From positions 5,146,001-5,210,000 of the forward strand of contig NZ_CP151803.1 of the NCBI RefSeq assembly GCF_038446955.1: a stretch of 64,000 nt of DNA, read 5' to 3'. Position 1 is the first letter of the stretch. Each line of letters begins with the position of its first letter. Positions 45,638-54,374 of this stretch are shown here, in pieces. Origin of the DNA: Pedobacter sp. FW305-3-2-15-E-R2A2. GTDB taxonomy: Bacteria > Bacteroidota > Bacteroidia > Sphingobacteriales > Sphingobacteriaceae. Under the pieces are notes generated by a model. It had not been told where the DNA came from. It did not search any database and saw nothing but the letters and a program-made list of their open reading frames with translations. The translations under genes were made by a program, and so were the position numbers.

Positions 45638-46318
45638 TTATAACACCTCGTCAATCATTCCAAATGCTTTAGCCTCTGGAGCGGTCATCCAATAATCCCG
45701 GCTGGCCGCTTCATTGATGCGCTCGTATTCCTGTCCGCTATGACTGGCGATGATCTGATACAATTCTTTTTGAATTTTAAGGATCTCCCTCACGCTGATG
45801 TCCATGTCGGTGGCCGTTCCCTGCGTTCCACCGGAAGCCTGATGGATCATTACCCTGGAATGTTTTAAAGCAGAGCGTTTTCCCGGCGTACCAGCGCATA
45901 ACAAGACCGAACCAAAGGAAAGAGCTATCCCGGTACAGATCGTGGCTACATCGGGCGAAATCAGCTGCATGGTGTCATAAATCCCCAGTCCGGCATACAC
46001 TGCTCCTCCCGGACAATTGACATACAACTGAATGTCTTTCTCCGCATCCACAGATTGCAGGAAAAGCAATTGTGCCTGTACCACGTTCGCGTTCCTGTCG
46101 TCAACCGGTTCTCCCATAAAAATAATCCGGTCCATCATCAGTCTGGAAAACACATCCATCTGGGCCACATTTAATTGTCGTTCTTCGGTGATATAAGGCG
46201 TCATCGCCATTGGGCGCATCGCAGTGGACGCTCCGGAAATATAATTTTCCATATAGTTGCTATTGATCCGGTGGTGTTTCACCGCATACTGAAAGAATTC
46301 ATTCTTGTTCATATTCAT
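45638..46318 (-). CDS. clpP: ClpP-family serine protease
   Basis: 226 residues. The ClpP fold is clear and the triad intact: Ser134 in TGIALSFGSVLLCAG, His159 in RVMIHQ, Asp208 in ASRDYWMTAPEA; the NCPGGAVYAG loop (101-110) forms the oxyanion region. Length and triad spacing match ClpP, but several normally invariant positions differ (LSFGS rather than ASMGA), so this may be an additional ClpP paralogue rather than the housekeeping enzyme. No clpX is adjacent. It would form a tetradecameric chamber fed by an AAA+ unfoldase encoded elsewhere. It follows an ECF sigma gene and a small putative anti-sigma gene on the same strand with an 80-nt gap, hinting at a link with sigma control. Confidence 0.92.
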   Translation of the reverse strand: MNMNKNEFFQYAVKHHRINSNYMENYISGASTAMRPMAMTPYITEERQLNVAQMDVFSRLMMDRIIFMGEPVDDRNANVVQAQLLFLQSVDAEKDIQLYVNCPGGAVYAGLGIYDTMQLISPDVATICTGIALSFGSVLLCAGTPGKRSALKHSRVMIHQASGGTQGTATDMDISVREILKIQKELYQIIASHSGQEYERINEAASRDYWMTAPEAKAFGMIDEVL

Positions 46319-46398
46319 GGTTTTAAAGGATTAAATTTTAGACATGGCGATGCCCATCCCCTATTCGGGGAAATGATCAATGGTTTTGAAAATTTGGA

Positions 46399-46668
46399 TT
46401 ATTTACGGAAGAGTTTCCTGATCTTCTGCCGGAAAGACTGATGTTCAGGAGCACTGAACAACTTTTCATGGACCTTGGCAATTTCCGACCTCAGCTGCTG
46501 TCGCCCATATTGCTGAATCATGCCATAGGTTCTTTCCTGCCAGTAGACACTATCCTTCAGTTCAGGTTGTAAAATCAGCCTGGCTTCGAACAGGACCTGA
46601 TCTGCCGGCTCCACATTCGCCTTCAGATAATCCTCGATTAAACGGAGCTCATTCCAGGATGTCTTCAT
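46399..46668 (-). CDS. Small putative anti-sigma protein
   Basis: 89 residues, no membrane span. The N-terminal half (LRLIEDYLKANVEPADQVLFEARLILQPELKDSVYWQERTYG) resembles the N-terminal anti-sigma segment of Bacteroidota anti-sigma factors (an IEDYL...FE..L...PEL pattern); the rest is a basic helix (KIRKLFRK). Its start overlaps the ECF sigma gene by 20 nt, a coupling expected of an anti-sigma partner. The lack of a membrane anchor would make it cytoplasmic. Function is inferred from position and a short pattern only. Confidence 0.65.
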   Translation of the reverse strand: MKTSWNELRLIEDYLKANVEPADQVLFEARLILQPELKDSVYWQERTYGMIQQYGRQQLRSEIAKVHEKLFSAPEHQSFRQKIRKLFRK

Positions 46669-47218
46669 ACCTGAGGGATTTTTCTTTTACCGTTTCTTTA
46701 ACTTTTTCCAGGCATTTAAACTTCTGGACCGTGGCCGAGCGTGGACTGGAAAAGCCAAAGCGTTCTGCCATTTCTTTCATGTCCATTCGCTCATAATAAA
46801 ATGCGCTAAGCAGCTCCATACATTTTTGTCCGGCGGTTTGCAGCAACCTCAACAACCTGGGGGCAGAGACTTCTTCGTAGCCAGGGTCGCTCAGGTTCAG
46901 GCTTTCATCAAAGCCGGCCCCAAACTGGTCCAGGGGAACCTGATTGTTATTTTCCTGATAGCGCTTATTCCAAAGAAATCTCGCGATCCCAAAAAGATAT
47001 GATTTTTCAGTATACTGAAGGGCGACATCCCCAGACTGTATTTTTTCATAGTAGATCACCAGTGCATCCTGAAACAGGTCTTTGGCTTCCTCAAAGGAAC
47101 CACCCATCCTGCTGATGTACCTGGCCACCAAAGGAAAAGCATTCTGATACAGCGCGATTAACCGCTGCTCCCGAACTTCCGCTTGTTTTTTTATCATAGG
47201 TGTTGTCGTCATAGCCAT
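46649..47218 (-). CDS. ECF sigma-70 family sigma factor
   Basis: 189 residues. Region 2 is visible as LYQNAFPLVARYISRMGGSFEEAKDLFQDALVIYYEKIQSGD and SYLFGIARFLWNKRYQ; a linker carries PLDQFGAGFDESLN; region 4 with its HTH is MELLSAFYYERMDMKEMAERFGFSSPRSATVQKFKCLEKVKE. It directs RNA polymerase to an unknown, probably stress-related, regulon. The downstream 89-residue gene overlaps its end and clpP follows, so an autoregulated operon sigma-anti-sigma-ClpP is plausible. It has no FecR and no TonB receptor nearby, unlike the sigma factor at 17587. Confidence 0.92.
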   Translation of the reverse strand: MAMTTTPMIKKQAEVREQRLIALYQNAFPLVARYISRMGGSFEEAKDLFQDALVIYYEKIQSGDVALQYTEKSYLFGIARFLWNKRYQENNNQVPLDQFGAGFDESLNLSDPGYEEVSAPRLLRLLQTAGQKCMELLSAFYYERMDMKEMAERFGFSSPRSATVQKFKCLEKVKETVKEKSLRYEDILE

Positions 47219-47293
47219 GAAGCTTTTTATAGTATGTGCCCCTTTTTAACCAAATATCACCCGAATCCGAAGATTATTTTTCAGGACCTGAGT

Positions 47294-47875
47294 TTAACCA
47301 TGAATGGCTTCCTTGTTTCCGAAGCTCTGAATCAGCTCTCCTTCAAATTCCAGCCACTCTTTCCATCTTTTATCTACATCAACATCAATCGTGTATTTAC
47401 GTGCAAAATTTAAGAAAGTAGTATAATGTCCTGCTTCTGAAACCATCAGGTCATGATAGAATTTAGCCAGTTCCGGATCTTTGATGTTTTGCGACAATAC
47501 CCGGAAACGTTCACAGCTCCTCGCTTCAATCATCGCAGCAAACAAAAGACGGTCGATAAAAGAATTGTTCCGGCTTCCATCCTTACGGCTAAACTTCACC
47601 AGGCGGCCAACGTAATCGTCTTTTCGTTCCCGGCCCAGGGTATAACCTCTTTTATTGATGATCTCGATCACCATTTGGAAATGCTGCATCTCTTCAATGG
47701 CAATGGCGGTCAGTTCCTCTACCAGATCCATGTGCTCGGAATTATTGGTAATCAACGTAATGGCATTGGTCGCCGCCTTCTGCTCGCACCAGGCATGGTC
47801 GGTTAAGATTTCTTCCAAATTCGATTCCGCAATATTCGCCCAACGGGGGTCTGTCAATAATTTTAGTCCTAACAT
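47294..47875 (-). CDS. miaE: tRNA-(ms2io6A)-hydroxylase
   Basis: 193 residues, the length of the short MiaE type. A ferritin-like four-helix diiron fold has candidate ligands Glu31 (HAWCEQKAATNAI), Glu62 and His65 (EEMQHF), Glu117 (MIEARS) and Glu147/His150 (SEAGHY). The start LKLLTDPRWANIAESNLEEILTDHAWCEQKA is highly typical of MiaE. The enzyme uses O2 to hydroxylate the isopentenyl side chain of ms2i6A37 in tRNAs that read codons starting with U. It is transcribed divergently from the glycosyltransferase gene and stands alone. Confidence 0.93.
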   Translation of the reverse strand: MLGLKLLTDPRWANIAESNLEEILTDHAWCEQKAATNAITLITNNSEHMDLVEELTAIAIEEMQHFQMVIEIINKRGYTLGRERKDDYVGRLVKFSRKDGSRNNSFIDRLLFAAMIEARSCERFRVLSQNIKDPELAKFYHDLMVSEAGHYTTFLNFARKYTIDVDVDKRWKEWLEFEGELIQSFGNKEAIHG

Positions 47876-47963
47876 CCTGGTATAAATAAATTCTTCTTTC
47901 CAAAATTAGGAATAATCATAGTCTTTGCATTAAAAACATCTATTTTGCATCAATTTTAGAGAA

Positions 47964-49202
47964 ATGAATGAAAATCGCATATTGATCATTGGGCTGGTCT
48001 GGCCGGAGCCAGGCTCATCGGCAGCAGGCACAAGAATGATTCAACTGGTTCATTTGTTCCTTTCTAAGGGATATGAGGTTGTTTTTGCTTCTGCGGCTTC
48101 CAAATCTGAATTCAGCTTTAATTTACAGGAGATTGGGGTATCGGAACGTGGGATTACCCTGAATGATCCCGGTTTCAACCTGTTTATGAGGGAAATCAAT
48201 CCTGGAATGGTGCTCTTCGATCGTTTCATTATGGAAGAGCAATATGGATGGAGAGTGCAGGAAGAGTGTCCGGACGCGATGCGTATACTGGACACGGAAG
48301 ACCTTCACTGCTTACGGCATGCGCGGCAGCAAGCCTTAAAAAAATACCAGGCTTTTAATGAGGCAGACTTGTTTAGTGATATGGCAAAGCGGGAAATTGC
48401 GGCCATCCTGAGGTGTGATTTATCCTTGATCATCTCTGAAGTAGAAATGAAAATTCTACAGGAACAATTTCATCTTGATACTGCATTGATTTACTATTTA
48501 CCCTTTTTAGAAGAAGAACTCGCAGAAACAGACCTCCGGAACTGGAAGCGCTTTGAGGAACGCGAAGGGTTTGTCTTTATCGGAAATTTCTTACACGAGC
48601 CCAACTGGCATACCCTACAGGTCTTAAAGACAAAAGTTTGGCCGGTACTCCGACAGAAAATACCTGCTGCGAGCCTTCATATTTATGGCGCTTATGCCAC
48701 ACAGAAGGTGATGCAATTGCACAATGAGAAAGAGCGGTTCCTCATTCATGGACGTGCAGAAGATGCGAGAAAAAGTATTTCAAATCATAGGATATTACTG
48801 GCACCCATCCAGTTTGGAGCAGGTGTCAAAGGGAAGTTCATAGATGCCATGCAGGTAGGGACACCTGCGGTAACTACGACTGTCGGAGCCGAAGCCATGA
48901 GCGGAGGCATGGATTGGAATGGGGAGATCGCAGATGATCTGGATCAGTTTAGCAATCAGGCTGCTGCTTTATATCAAGATAAAAACCGATGGCAGCAAGC
49001 ACAACAAAATGGGGTCCTGATCATTAATGAGCGTTATGGAAAATCAAGGTTCATGGATTCATTTATGACGGCTATACAGGCGTTATCCGCGGATTTAGCC
49101 GCGCACCGCCGCCGAAATTTCTTTGGGCAGATCCTGCAGTACCATACCGCAAACAGCACCAAATATATGTCATTGTGGATTACAGAAAAAAAAAGGCCCT
49201 AG
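47964..49202 (+). CDS. Glycosyltransferase, GT4-like (GT-B fold)
   Basis: 412 residues. The N-terminal half has ILIIGLVWPEPGSSAAGTRMIQLVHLFLSKGYEV, typical of GT-B N-domains; the C-terminal half has FVFIGNFLHEPNWHTLQVLK, LHIYGAY, HILLAPIQFGAGVKGKFIDAMQVGTPAVTTTVGAEAM, the donor-binding helix and Glu of GT4-like enzymes (Glyco_trans_1_4). The donor and acceptor are unknown. It is a monocistronic gene ending at a terminator and separated by two regulators from the exopolysaccharide locus, so its relation to that locus is unclear. Confidence 0.85.
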   Translation: MNENRILIIGLVWPEPGSSAAGTRMIQLVHLFLSKGYEVVFASAASKSEFSFNLQEIGVSERGITLNDPGFNLFMREINPGMVLFDRFIMEEQYGWRVQEECPDAMRILDTEDLHCLRHARQQALKKYQAFNEADLFSDMAKREIAAILRCDLSLIISEVEMKILQEQFHLDTALIYYLPFLEEELAETDLRNWKRFEEREGFVFIGNFLHEPNWHTLQVLKTKVWPVLRQKIPAASLHIYGAYATQKVMQLHNEKERFLIHGRAEDARKSISNHRILLAPIQFGAGVKGKFIDAMQVGTPAVTTTVGAEAMSGGMDWNGEIADDLDQFSNQAAALYQDKNRWQQAQQNGVLIINERYGKSRFMDSFMTAIQALSADLAAHRRRNFFGQILQYHTANSTKYMSLWITEKKRP

Positions 49203-49221
49203 TGATTCACAAAGGGCCTTT
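49192..49221. terminator. Bidirectional rho-independent terminator
   Basis: AAAGGCCCT (49192-49200) pairs with AGGGCCTTT (49213-49221), a 9-bp perfect stem with a 12-nt loop and flanking A/T runs, between the glycosyltransferase (ends 49202) and the convergent HTH gene (stop at 49207). Confidence 0.88.
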
Positions 49222-49581
49222 ACGTACTAATTTTTTATAATCCTCGAGTAGGGCAATATATTTTTCCATCCAATAGTAAACGGAATCCGGTGGACTGAAG
49301 CGATGTTCAGCACCTAAAACCATCAAATCATCTTTAGGCATAAACTGTCTGAATTCATCCTCAAAATCATTCGAAAAATCGTAATCTATCACTTTCCCTA
49401 TCTCACAAATTACGTCAGCATGTAATTTTTTTTGCCTGAACCAATTGTACAAGGTCCTCCTGTTTACATGTAAGCGCCTCGATAATTCACTAATGTTCAC
49501 ATTCTTGCGCCGAACGGCAAGTTCAACGATTTCACCAGCATTAAGTTCCATAGTCTTTGTAATTATTACATCATAAAACAA
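49207..49581 (-). CDS. Small helix-turn-helix DNA-binding protein
   Basis: 124 residues from 49581, or 114 from a possible start MELNAGEIVELAV at 49551, which I slightly prefer as the N-terminus there begins the fold. A helix-turn-helix is clear at about 25-55 of the longer form (VNISELSRRLHVNRRTLYNWFRQKKLHADVICEIGKVI). The C-terminal half, with an acidic stretch (FSNDFEDEFRQFM) and helix YYWMEKYIALLEDYKKLVRKG, is probably a dimerisation or effector region. Small HTH proteins of this type are common in Sphingobacteriaceae without a known role. The 235-nt AT-rich region upstream should hold its promoter. Confidence 0.8.
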   Translation of the reverse strand: MFYDVIITKTMELNAGEIVELAVRRKNVNISELSRRLHVNRRTLYNWFRQKKLHADVICEIGKVIDYDFSNDFEDEFRQFMPKDDLMVLGAEHRFSPPDSVYYWMEKYIALLEDYKKLVRKGPL

Positions 49582-49816
49582 TTTTTAGGTTAAACAATTG
49601 GGATGCGTTTAAACAAAAAAAGGAAGAAGCAATTCTGGAGGGTTTGAGCGCAGAGATAAATCTAGTTGGAGCGGCTGTAATAGTTCAATATCAGTTTCAA
49701 CAAAATAATACATATTTCAGTATAAATTTGCAGAATCTTACAATCAAATATATCTTAAAAAAAAGTATTGTAAGAACCTACTGATGGTCAAAAATCTATT
49801 ATTCATGTTCAAATCC

Positions 49817-50488
49817 TCAATAAGTGGTTACAAAAAGGATCATCCCTCCCACTTCCCCCACATCATCATACCAGGGATTCACCGTGCTTTTCAATAAAGT
49901 TCCATCAATATAAAAATCATAATCTCCTGCCAGCGTATCTATTTCTCCTTTTAAAACCCTTCGTTTTAAAAGGTCCAGATCTGTACCCTTTCCTGGAAAA
50001 AGGTCAAAGAAGTTTTTACCAATCAAATCAACATCAGGTAAACTACAGACACTGAGTAATTGTTTCGAAACCAATAAATAATTCATGTTTTTATCTAACA
50101 TCGCCACCGGTAAAGGAAATTGAGAGATCAGGATATGGTTTCTTTCGGTCAGGTCATCATTCGCTTTTTCATGATTGTTTTTCTCCTCCTTATTGCGCAA
50201 ATACCGGTTGTAACACAAAGTATAATTGGCGGGGTTGGAGAAGCCCAGCATAAATGCCATTTGTTTCTTACTGCAACCTGTGCTGCGAATATATTCTTCT
50301 GCAAATTCCATCTGTAATCTTCTGAAATAGAGGTATGGGCTCGTCTGGAACGTACTTTTAAAATCACGCATCAATTTAGAAATAGAAATATGATACAGTG
50401 CCGCCAGATTTTCTACAGCAGGGAATCCGGAAAGGATCACCGTACCAAGATACTCGGCGATTTGATTACTTTGATTATTACTCCCCAT
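49817..50488 (-). CDS. AraC-type HTH protein with C-terminal PAS domain
   Basis: 223 residues. The N-terminal 100 residues are an AraC DNA-binding domain: PAVENLAALYHISISKLMRDFKSTFQTSPYLYFRRLQMEFAEEYIRSTGCSKKQMAFMLGFSNPANYTLCYNRYLR. The remaining part is a PAS fold (about 115-223: LISQFPLPVAMLDKNMNYLLVSKQLLSVCSLPDVDLIGKNFFDLFPG, ending GGMILFVTTY). The order is inverted relative to most sensor-AraC proteins, in which the sensory part comes first. No histidine-kinase part is present. It lies just downstream of the exopolysaccharide locus on the same strand and might regulate it, but the 368-nt gap gives no proof. Confidence 0.88.
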   Translation of the reverse strand: MGSNNQSNQIAEYLGTVILSGFPAVENLAALYHISISKLMRDFKSTFQTSPYLYFRRLQMEFAEEYIRSTGCSKKQMAFMLGFSNPANYTLCYNRYLRNKEEKNNHEKANDDLTERNHILISQFPLPVAMLDKNMNYLLVSKQLLSVCSLPDVDLIGKNFFDLFPGKGTDLDLLKRRVLKGEIDTLAGDYDFYIDGTLLKSTVNPWYDDVGEVGGMILFVTTY

Positions 50489-50856
50489 GATGTTCAGATG
50501 TTATTTTTTTCAGCACACGATTTGACATGAACAAAACTTATTCAGACGCTGCTCATGAATAAAAAACGTAGCGCTTAGACTCCAACATCAAAATCATGAG
50601 CTACAATCGCAGGGCGAAGGTATTCCTCCCTGATATAAGTATGCTTACCGTTAAGGCTGCGACCTGAGAATTCCCCCAACGATAGCCGCAGCCTGATTCC
50701 AAAAGCCCCCAGACCTCCAGAATACTCCTTAAAAAACGCCCCCATTTTTTATTTTATATTTATATATTTTTCATACACTATTTCAAATCCAGCTATGTTT
50801 TTTGACAACATCCAGGAATAATCAAATCTTAAGATAACAAAAAAATTACAAAACGA
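50489..50856. other. Intergenic region, AT-rich, with one inverted repeat
   Basis: 368 bases between the AraC-PAS gene and the CapD-like gene. It holds GGCTGCG (50655-50661) and CGCAGCC (50687-50693), a 7-bp inverted repeat with a 25-nt interval, and a poly-A/T block near 50760-50780. I see no coding frame of substance and no known RNA signature. Confidence 0.5.
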
Positions 50857-52806
50857 TCAAATATCTGGTTCCACACGCACATTCATCAAAGTACTTTCCA
50901 CCTCTTTCAACACTTCCATACCCTGATAATCTGCATTACTACTCACATACTCAGGGATAATTTCCTGCATTTTCCAAACCGTCTGCTGGTTATCATTCAA
51001 TTGGCTCAGCGCCAGCAGCTCGTTGATTTTTCTCTCTATATATTCATAAGGATAATCAATCACCGTTGATATCTTTATTTTTTCATGGTAAGTGGGGATC
51101 ACTTTCTCTGTTTTATTCAACAGTTCCTCATACAATTTTTCCCCCGCCCTCAGTCCCACAAAACAAATTTTTATATCGGTATACGGCAAAAACCCAGCTA
51201 ACTTTATCATATTTATTGCCAGATTCAGAATTTTAACCGGTTCACCCATATCGAAAATATAGATCTCCCCACCATTCCCCATAACAGAAGCTTCTAAAAC
51301 CAATTGTACTGCTTCGGGAATGGTCATAAAATACCTGGTCACCTCAGGATCAGTAACCGTCACCGGCCCCCCCATTTCAATTTGAGCCCTAAATCGTGGA
51401 ACAACTGACCCATTTGACCCCAGTACATTCCCAAACCGGGTCGTAATAAACCGCGTTTGATGCAAACGTTCTTCCTGGTAATTCTGGAGCGACTGAATGT
51501 ACATTTCTGCAATTCTTTTGGATGCACCCATGACATTCGTTGGCTTCACGGCTTTATCCGTAGAAATCATAATGAACTTTTCAACCTGATACTCAACAGC
51601 CAGATCTGCCAGGTTTTTTGTCCCCAAAACATTGGTCAAAATCGCCTCTGAAGGGTTATGTTCCATCATTGGGACGTGTTTTAGTGCAGCAGCATGAAAG
51701 ATAACCTCCGGCCTGCAGGTCTCAAACATATGTTTCAGCCGGCCGTAATTCTGAATGTTGATGATCATAAATTTACAGGAACTACCGGGAAAACGATCCT
51801 CAATTTCCAGCTGCATTTCATGAAGCGGGCTCTCTGCCTGGTCACATAAAATCAGCTGTTCGGGATGACATTTCAGGATCTGCCGTATAATTTCAGATCC
51901 AATGGAACCGGCGGCCCCGGTCACGAGCACTCTTTTACCACAAAGCCCGGCAATTACATTTGCACCATCCATATGAATGGGTTCACGCTGCAGCAAATCC
52001 TCGATCTTCAAATCCGGAAGCTGACTGAGCTTTAATTTCCCTTTTAACCAGTGGTTAGAGGCGGGAACAGAAATCACCCTTATCCCACATTCCATACATT
52101 TTTCTATCGCCAGTTTCCGCCCTTCTATGTCTTTACAATCCTCCATCACAATCATTTTCTCTACCCCGTACTTTTTCTTCAGTTCAGGAATCCTCCAGGA
52201 ACCATAGACCTTTTTTTGCTCCAGATGTTTGTGGATCAGGTCCGCATGGTCAGCCACAAAGCCCAGCACTTCAAAATTCTTTTCTGAAGCCGCATCAAGC
52301 CCCTGTTTAATGAGCAGAGAAGAACGGTCTACCCCATATATCAACAAGACTTCTTTAGCCACAATCCGCAGGTCTTTGAGGTAATGAAAAAGTTGTTTTA
52401 CGCTGATCCTAAGCGCAATCAGAACCGAGGCAGAAATGAAAAAGTTAATGACCAGCGTGGAAAGAAACCGCTGACTGTCAAAATCAAAATACGGCTTTAA
52501 AACTAGATAACTGACCAGTATAAAAAAAATACTGGTTAACAGTACGGCCTTAAATACACGGAAAATATCTTCTACACTGGAATACCTGATGATCCCGGTA
52601 TGAATTCTCATCATGACAAATGCCAGCACAGAAATGAGGTGATATAAGCACAGGTAGCGCAATTCATGGTGGTCAAATACATCCCTATAATTTCCCTTTT
52701 CCAGAATGACCAGAGACAGCACAAAGGAAACACTTACGATGACCTGATCAATTAATAAAATAATCCACCTGGAGTATACTTTTTCGCAAAATAGAATCTT
52801 TTTCAT
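50857..52806 (-). CDS. Membrane-bound nucleotide-sugar 4,6-dehydratase/epimerase (CapD/FlaA1/WbpM-like)
   Basis: 649 residues. Four hydrophobic spans at about 14-35, 52-68, 84-104 and 116-134 anchor the protein; a first Rossmann-like domain (150-250) follows, and the catalytic domain starts at 290 with VLVTGAAGSIGSE (296-305). The catalytic set is Ser415, Met426 and Lys430 (STDKAVKPTNVMGASK), with Met where canonical SDRs have Tyr, the pattern of WbpM-type inverting or C6 dehydratases. It probably converts UDP-GlcNAc to a 4-keto-6-deoxy sugar used in the polysaccharide. The gene closes the locus, 26 nt after the GNAT-FemAB fusion gene. Confidence 0.94.
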   Translation of the reverse strand: MKKILFCEKVYSRWIILLIDQVIVSVSFVLSLVILEKGNYRDVFDHHELRYLCLYHLISVLAFVMMRIHTGIIRYSSVEDIFRVFKAVLLTSIFFILVSYLVLKPYFDFDSQRFLSTLVINFFISASVLIALRISVKQLFHYLKDLRIVAKEVLLIYGVDRSSLLIKQGLDAASEKNFEVLGFVADHADLIHKHLEQKKVYGSWRIPELKKKYGVEKMIVMEDCKDIEGRKLAIEKCMECGIRVISVPASNHWLKGKLKLSQLPDLKIEDLLQREPIHMDGANVIAGLCGKRVLVTGAAGSIGSEIIRQILKCHPEQLILCDQAESPLHEMQLEIEDRFPGSSCKFMIINIQNYGRLKHMFETCRPEVIFHAAALKHVPMMEHNPSEAILTNVLGTKNLADLAVEYQVEKFIMISTDKAVKPTNVMGASKRIAEMYIQSLQNYQEERLHQTRFITTRFGNVLGSNGSVVPRFRAQIEMGGPVTVTDPEVTRYFMTIPEAVQLVLEASVMGNGGEIYIFDMGEPVKILNLAINMIKLAGFLPYTDIKICFVGLRAGEKLYEELLNKTEKVIPTYHEKIKISTVIDYPYEYIERKINELLALSQLNDNQQTVWKMQEIIPEYVSSNADYQGMEVLKEVESTLMNVRVEPDI

Positions 52807-52832
52807 CGGTACATATTTAGTGTTAAACAGCC

Positions 52833-54374
52833 CTATACCTTATGCGCCTGCAAGCGGTATAGCGGAAAAAAATCAACTTCGGTTTGAGGCTCAATCTCCT
52901 GCTGAAGTATCAATGCGGTGTAAGCCTCCTGGTCGGCCACAAAACGCCAGGTTTGGTAGTCAAATGTCAGGCTGGAAAAATTGGTCTTCCACAGAAATAA
53001 AGAATCTTCTTTAAACCCGAGTCCGCCGCCTAAATTATAATATCTTGCCCCCAGCTTCCGGCCGAGAATGGTGATCTCTTCTGTTAACAGTTTTGCCGGA
53101 GAATCGGCGAGATAAGCAGCTCTTGTGCCTAATAAATGTGCCTGCATGATTCCGTTTGTCAAGACTATAACGGCACCGCAGACCGGATAATCATCCTTAT
53201 CATACACAAAGATCAGCCGGGCATCAAATTCATCTGTATGAAGCAAGAGTTTGAAATAGGCTTCATCAAAATAATACGTTTCTGAAGCATCTACCCGAAG
53301 CATATTTAAGGTGTATATCGAGACGAAATTTCGGATGTCTTCGTCGGTATTGGCCTCCTTTACATAATATCCCTTTTCCCTTAGTTTCCTGATCTTCCTC
53401 ATTACTCCTCCATGATAGTTCTGCTGCTGTACTTCCAAAGAAAGACTGAGGTCAAACACCACCACCTTTCCATTGTCGGCCAGGCCTCCAAAACATTCCA
53501 CCAATGCCGACTGGTCAAGAAAAGGATTTAACCTTGAAAAGACGGTTACGACCTGTTCCTCCTTTAGAAAATCCAAAAAAGAACGCTTAAAACCTGCGAT
53601 AAATTCAGCAGTTAAATTCTTAAAATCCCGGTTCGAAATCGGACCGCAATACCCATAAACAGAACTCATATCATGGTATGCAGCATCCGGTATATTTCTT
53701 TTTATCAACGGAATGCCTATAAAATCAGCCCCCTCTTCATAGACGAACAGGACTGCCTTTCCGGCACTGTTGTCCAATGAATGATACGTCCAGGAATGGT
53801 AGAAATCATATTTTAAAGCCTGCTTAACCAAACTTTTCCATTTCGCTTCCTCCGCCAGAGTAATGGTATAAGAGCTCCCCTCCGCTGCCGGCTTATCCTC
53901 ATTTCTGTGCAATTCCATCCGGATAAACCCCTCTTCATGCCCAGTCTCTTTAAAACCCAGTTTCTTGTAAATGGCAACTGCGCCGGAGTTTTCCGGGTTT
54001 ACATCCAGCAGGATCTTATCCAGATGAAGGGTATTAAAGCCATAGTCAAGGATCAATGACGTCGCCTGACTGCCAATTCCCTTTCCCCAGCAGTCCATTT
54101 CCGCAATAAAAAGGTGAAATTCGGCCACTCCATCTGCGATATTGATCAGCTGAACATTGCCAATATACCTTTCTGTGTCAGTCAGGCAAATCGCAAATCT
54201 TTTCTGATCCTCCCGCAGCAGGATCTCACTTAACCATTTGGTCTCCATCTCCGCAGTAATTGGAGCGCTGGGCCTGAAAGGAGTAAATTTCCATACCTCC
54301 GGATTGTTCCGCCATTGGAACGAGGTCATCGCGTCGGCTATGACCAGAGGTCTTAAAAAGACGGGTGCTTTCAT
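52833..54374 (-). CDS. GNAT acetyltransferase fused to a FemAB-like transferase
   Basis: 513 residues, two domains. Residues 1-160 are a RimJ/RimL-type GNAT (RPLVIADAMTSFQWRNNPEVWKF, CWGKGIGSQATSLILDYGFNTLHLDKILLDVNPENSGAVAIYKKLGFKETG). Residues 170-513 are FemAB/GNAT-superfamily-like (YHSWTYHSL, SSVYGYCGPIS, SPAKLLTEEITILGRKLGARYYNLGGGLG, KEDSLFLWKTNFS), homologous to the separate protein encoded at 56171-57196. FemAB-like enzymes transfer amino acids or acyl groups. Here they presumably decorate an amino sugar or glycan precursor. The start overlaps the DegT-like gene by 4 nt (ATGA). The fusion could couple two successive acyl transfers on one substrate. Confidence 0.88.
   Translation of the reverse strand: MKAPVFLRPLVIADAMTSFQWRNNPEVWKFTPFRPSAPITAEMETKWLSEILLREDQKRFAICLTDTERYIGNVQLINIADGVAEFHLFIAEMDCWGKGIGSQATSLILDYGFNTLHLDKILLDVNPENSGAVAIYKKLGFKETGHEEGFIRMELHRNEDKPAAEGSSYTITLAEEAKWKSLVKQALKYDFYHSWTYHSLDNSAGKAVLFVYEEGADFIGIPLIKRNIPDAAYHDMSSVYGYCGPISNRDFKNLTAEFIAGFKRSFLDFLKEEQVVTVFSRLNPFLDQSALVECFGGLADNGKVVVFDLSLSLEVQQQNYHGGVMRKIRKLREKGYYVKEANTDEDIRNFVSIYTLNMLRVDASETYYFDEAYFKLLLHTDEFDARLIFVYDKDDYPVCGAVIVLTNGIMQAHLLGTRAAYLADSPAKLLTEEITILGRKLGARYYNLGGGLGFKEDSLFLWKTNFSSLTFDYQTWRFVADQEAYTALILQQEIEPQTEVDFFPLYRLQAHKV

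Noticed and set aside
45492..45695. Plus-strand frame of 67 codons between the ice-binding-like gene and clpP
   Set aside because: It overlaps the 3' end of clpP on the opposite strand, has no ribosome-binding site and no recognisable protein pattern.
50500..50860. JUMPstart-like or UpxY-type leader for the polysaccharide locus
   Set aside because: The locus is transcribed from the right edge toward this gap, so the gap is downstream of it; no JUMPstart consensus was seen either.
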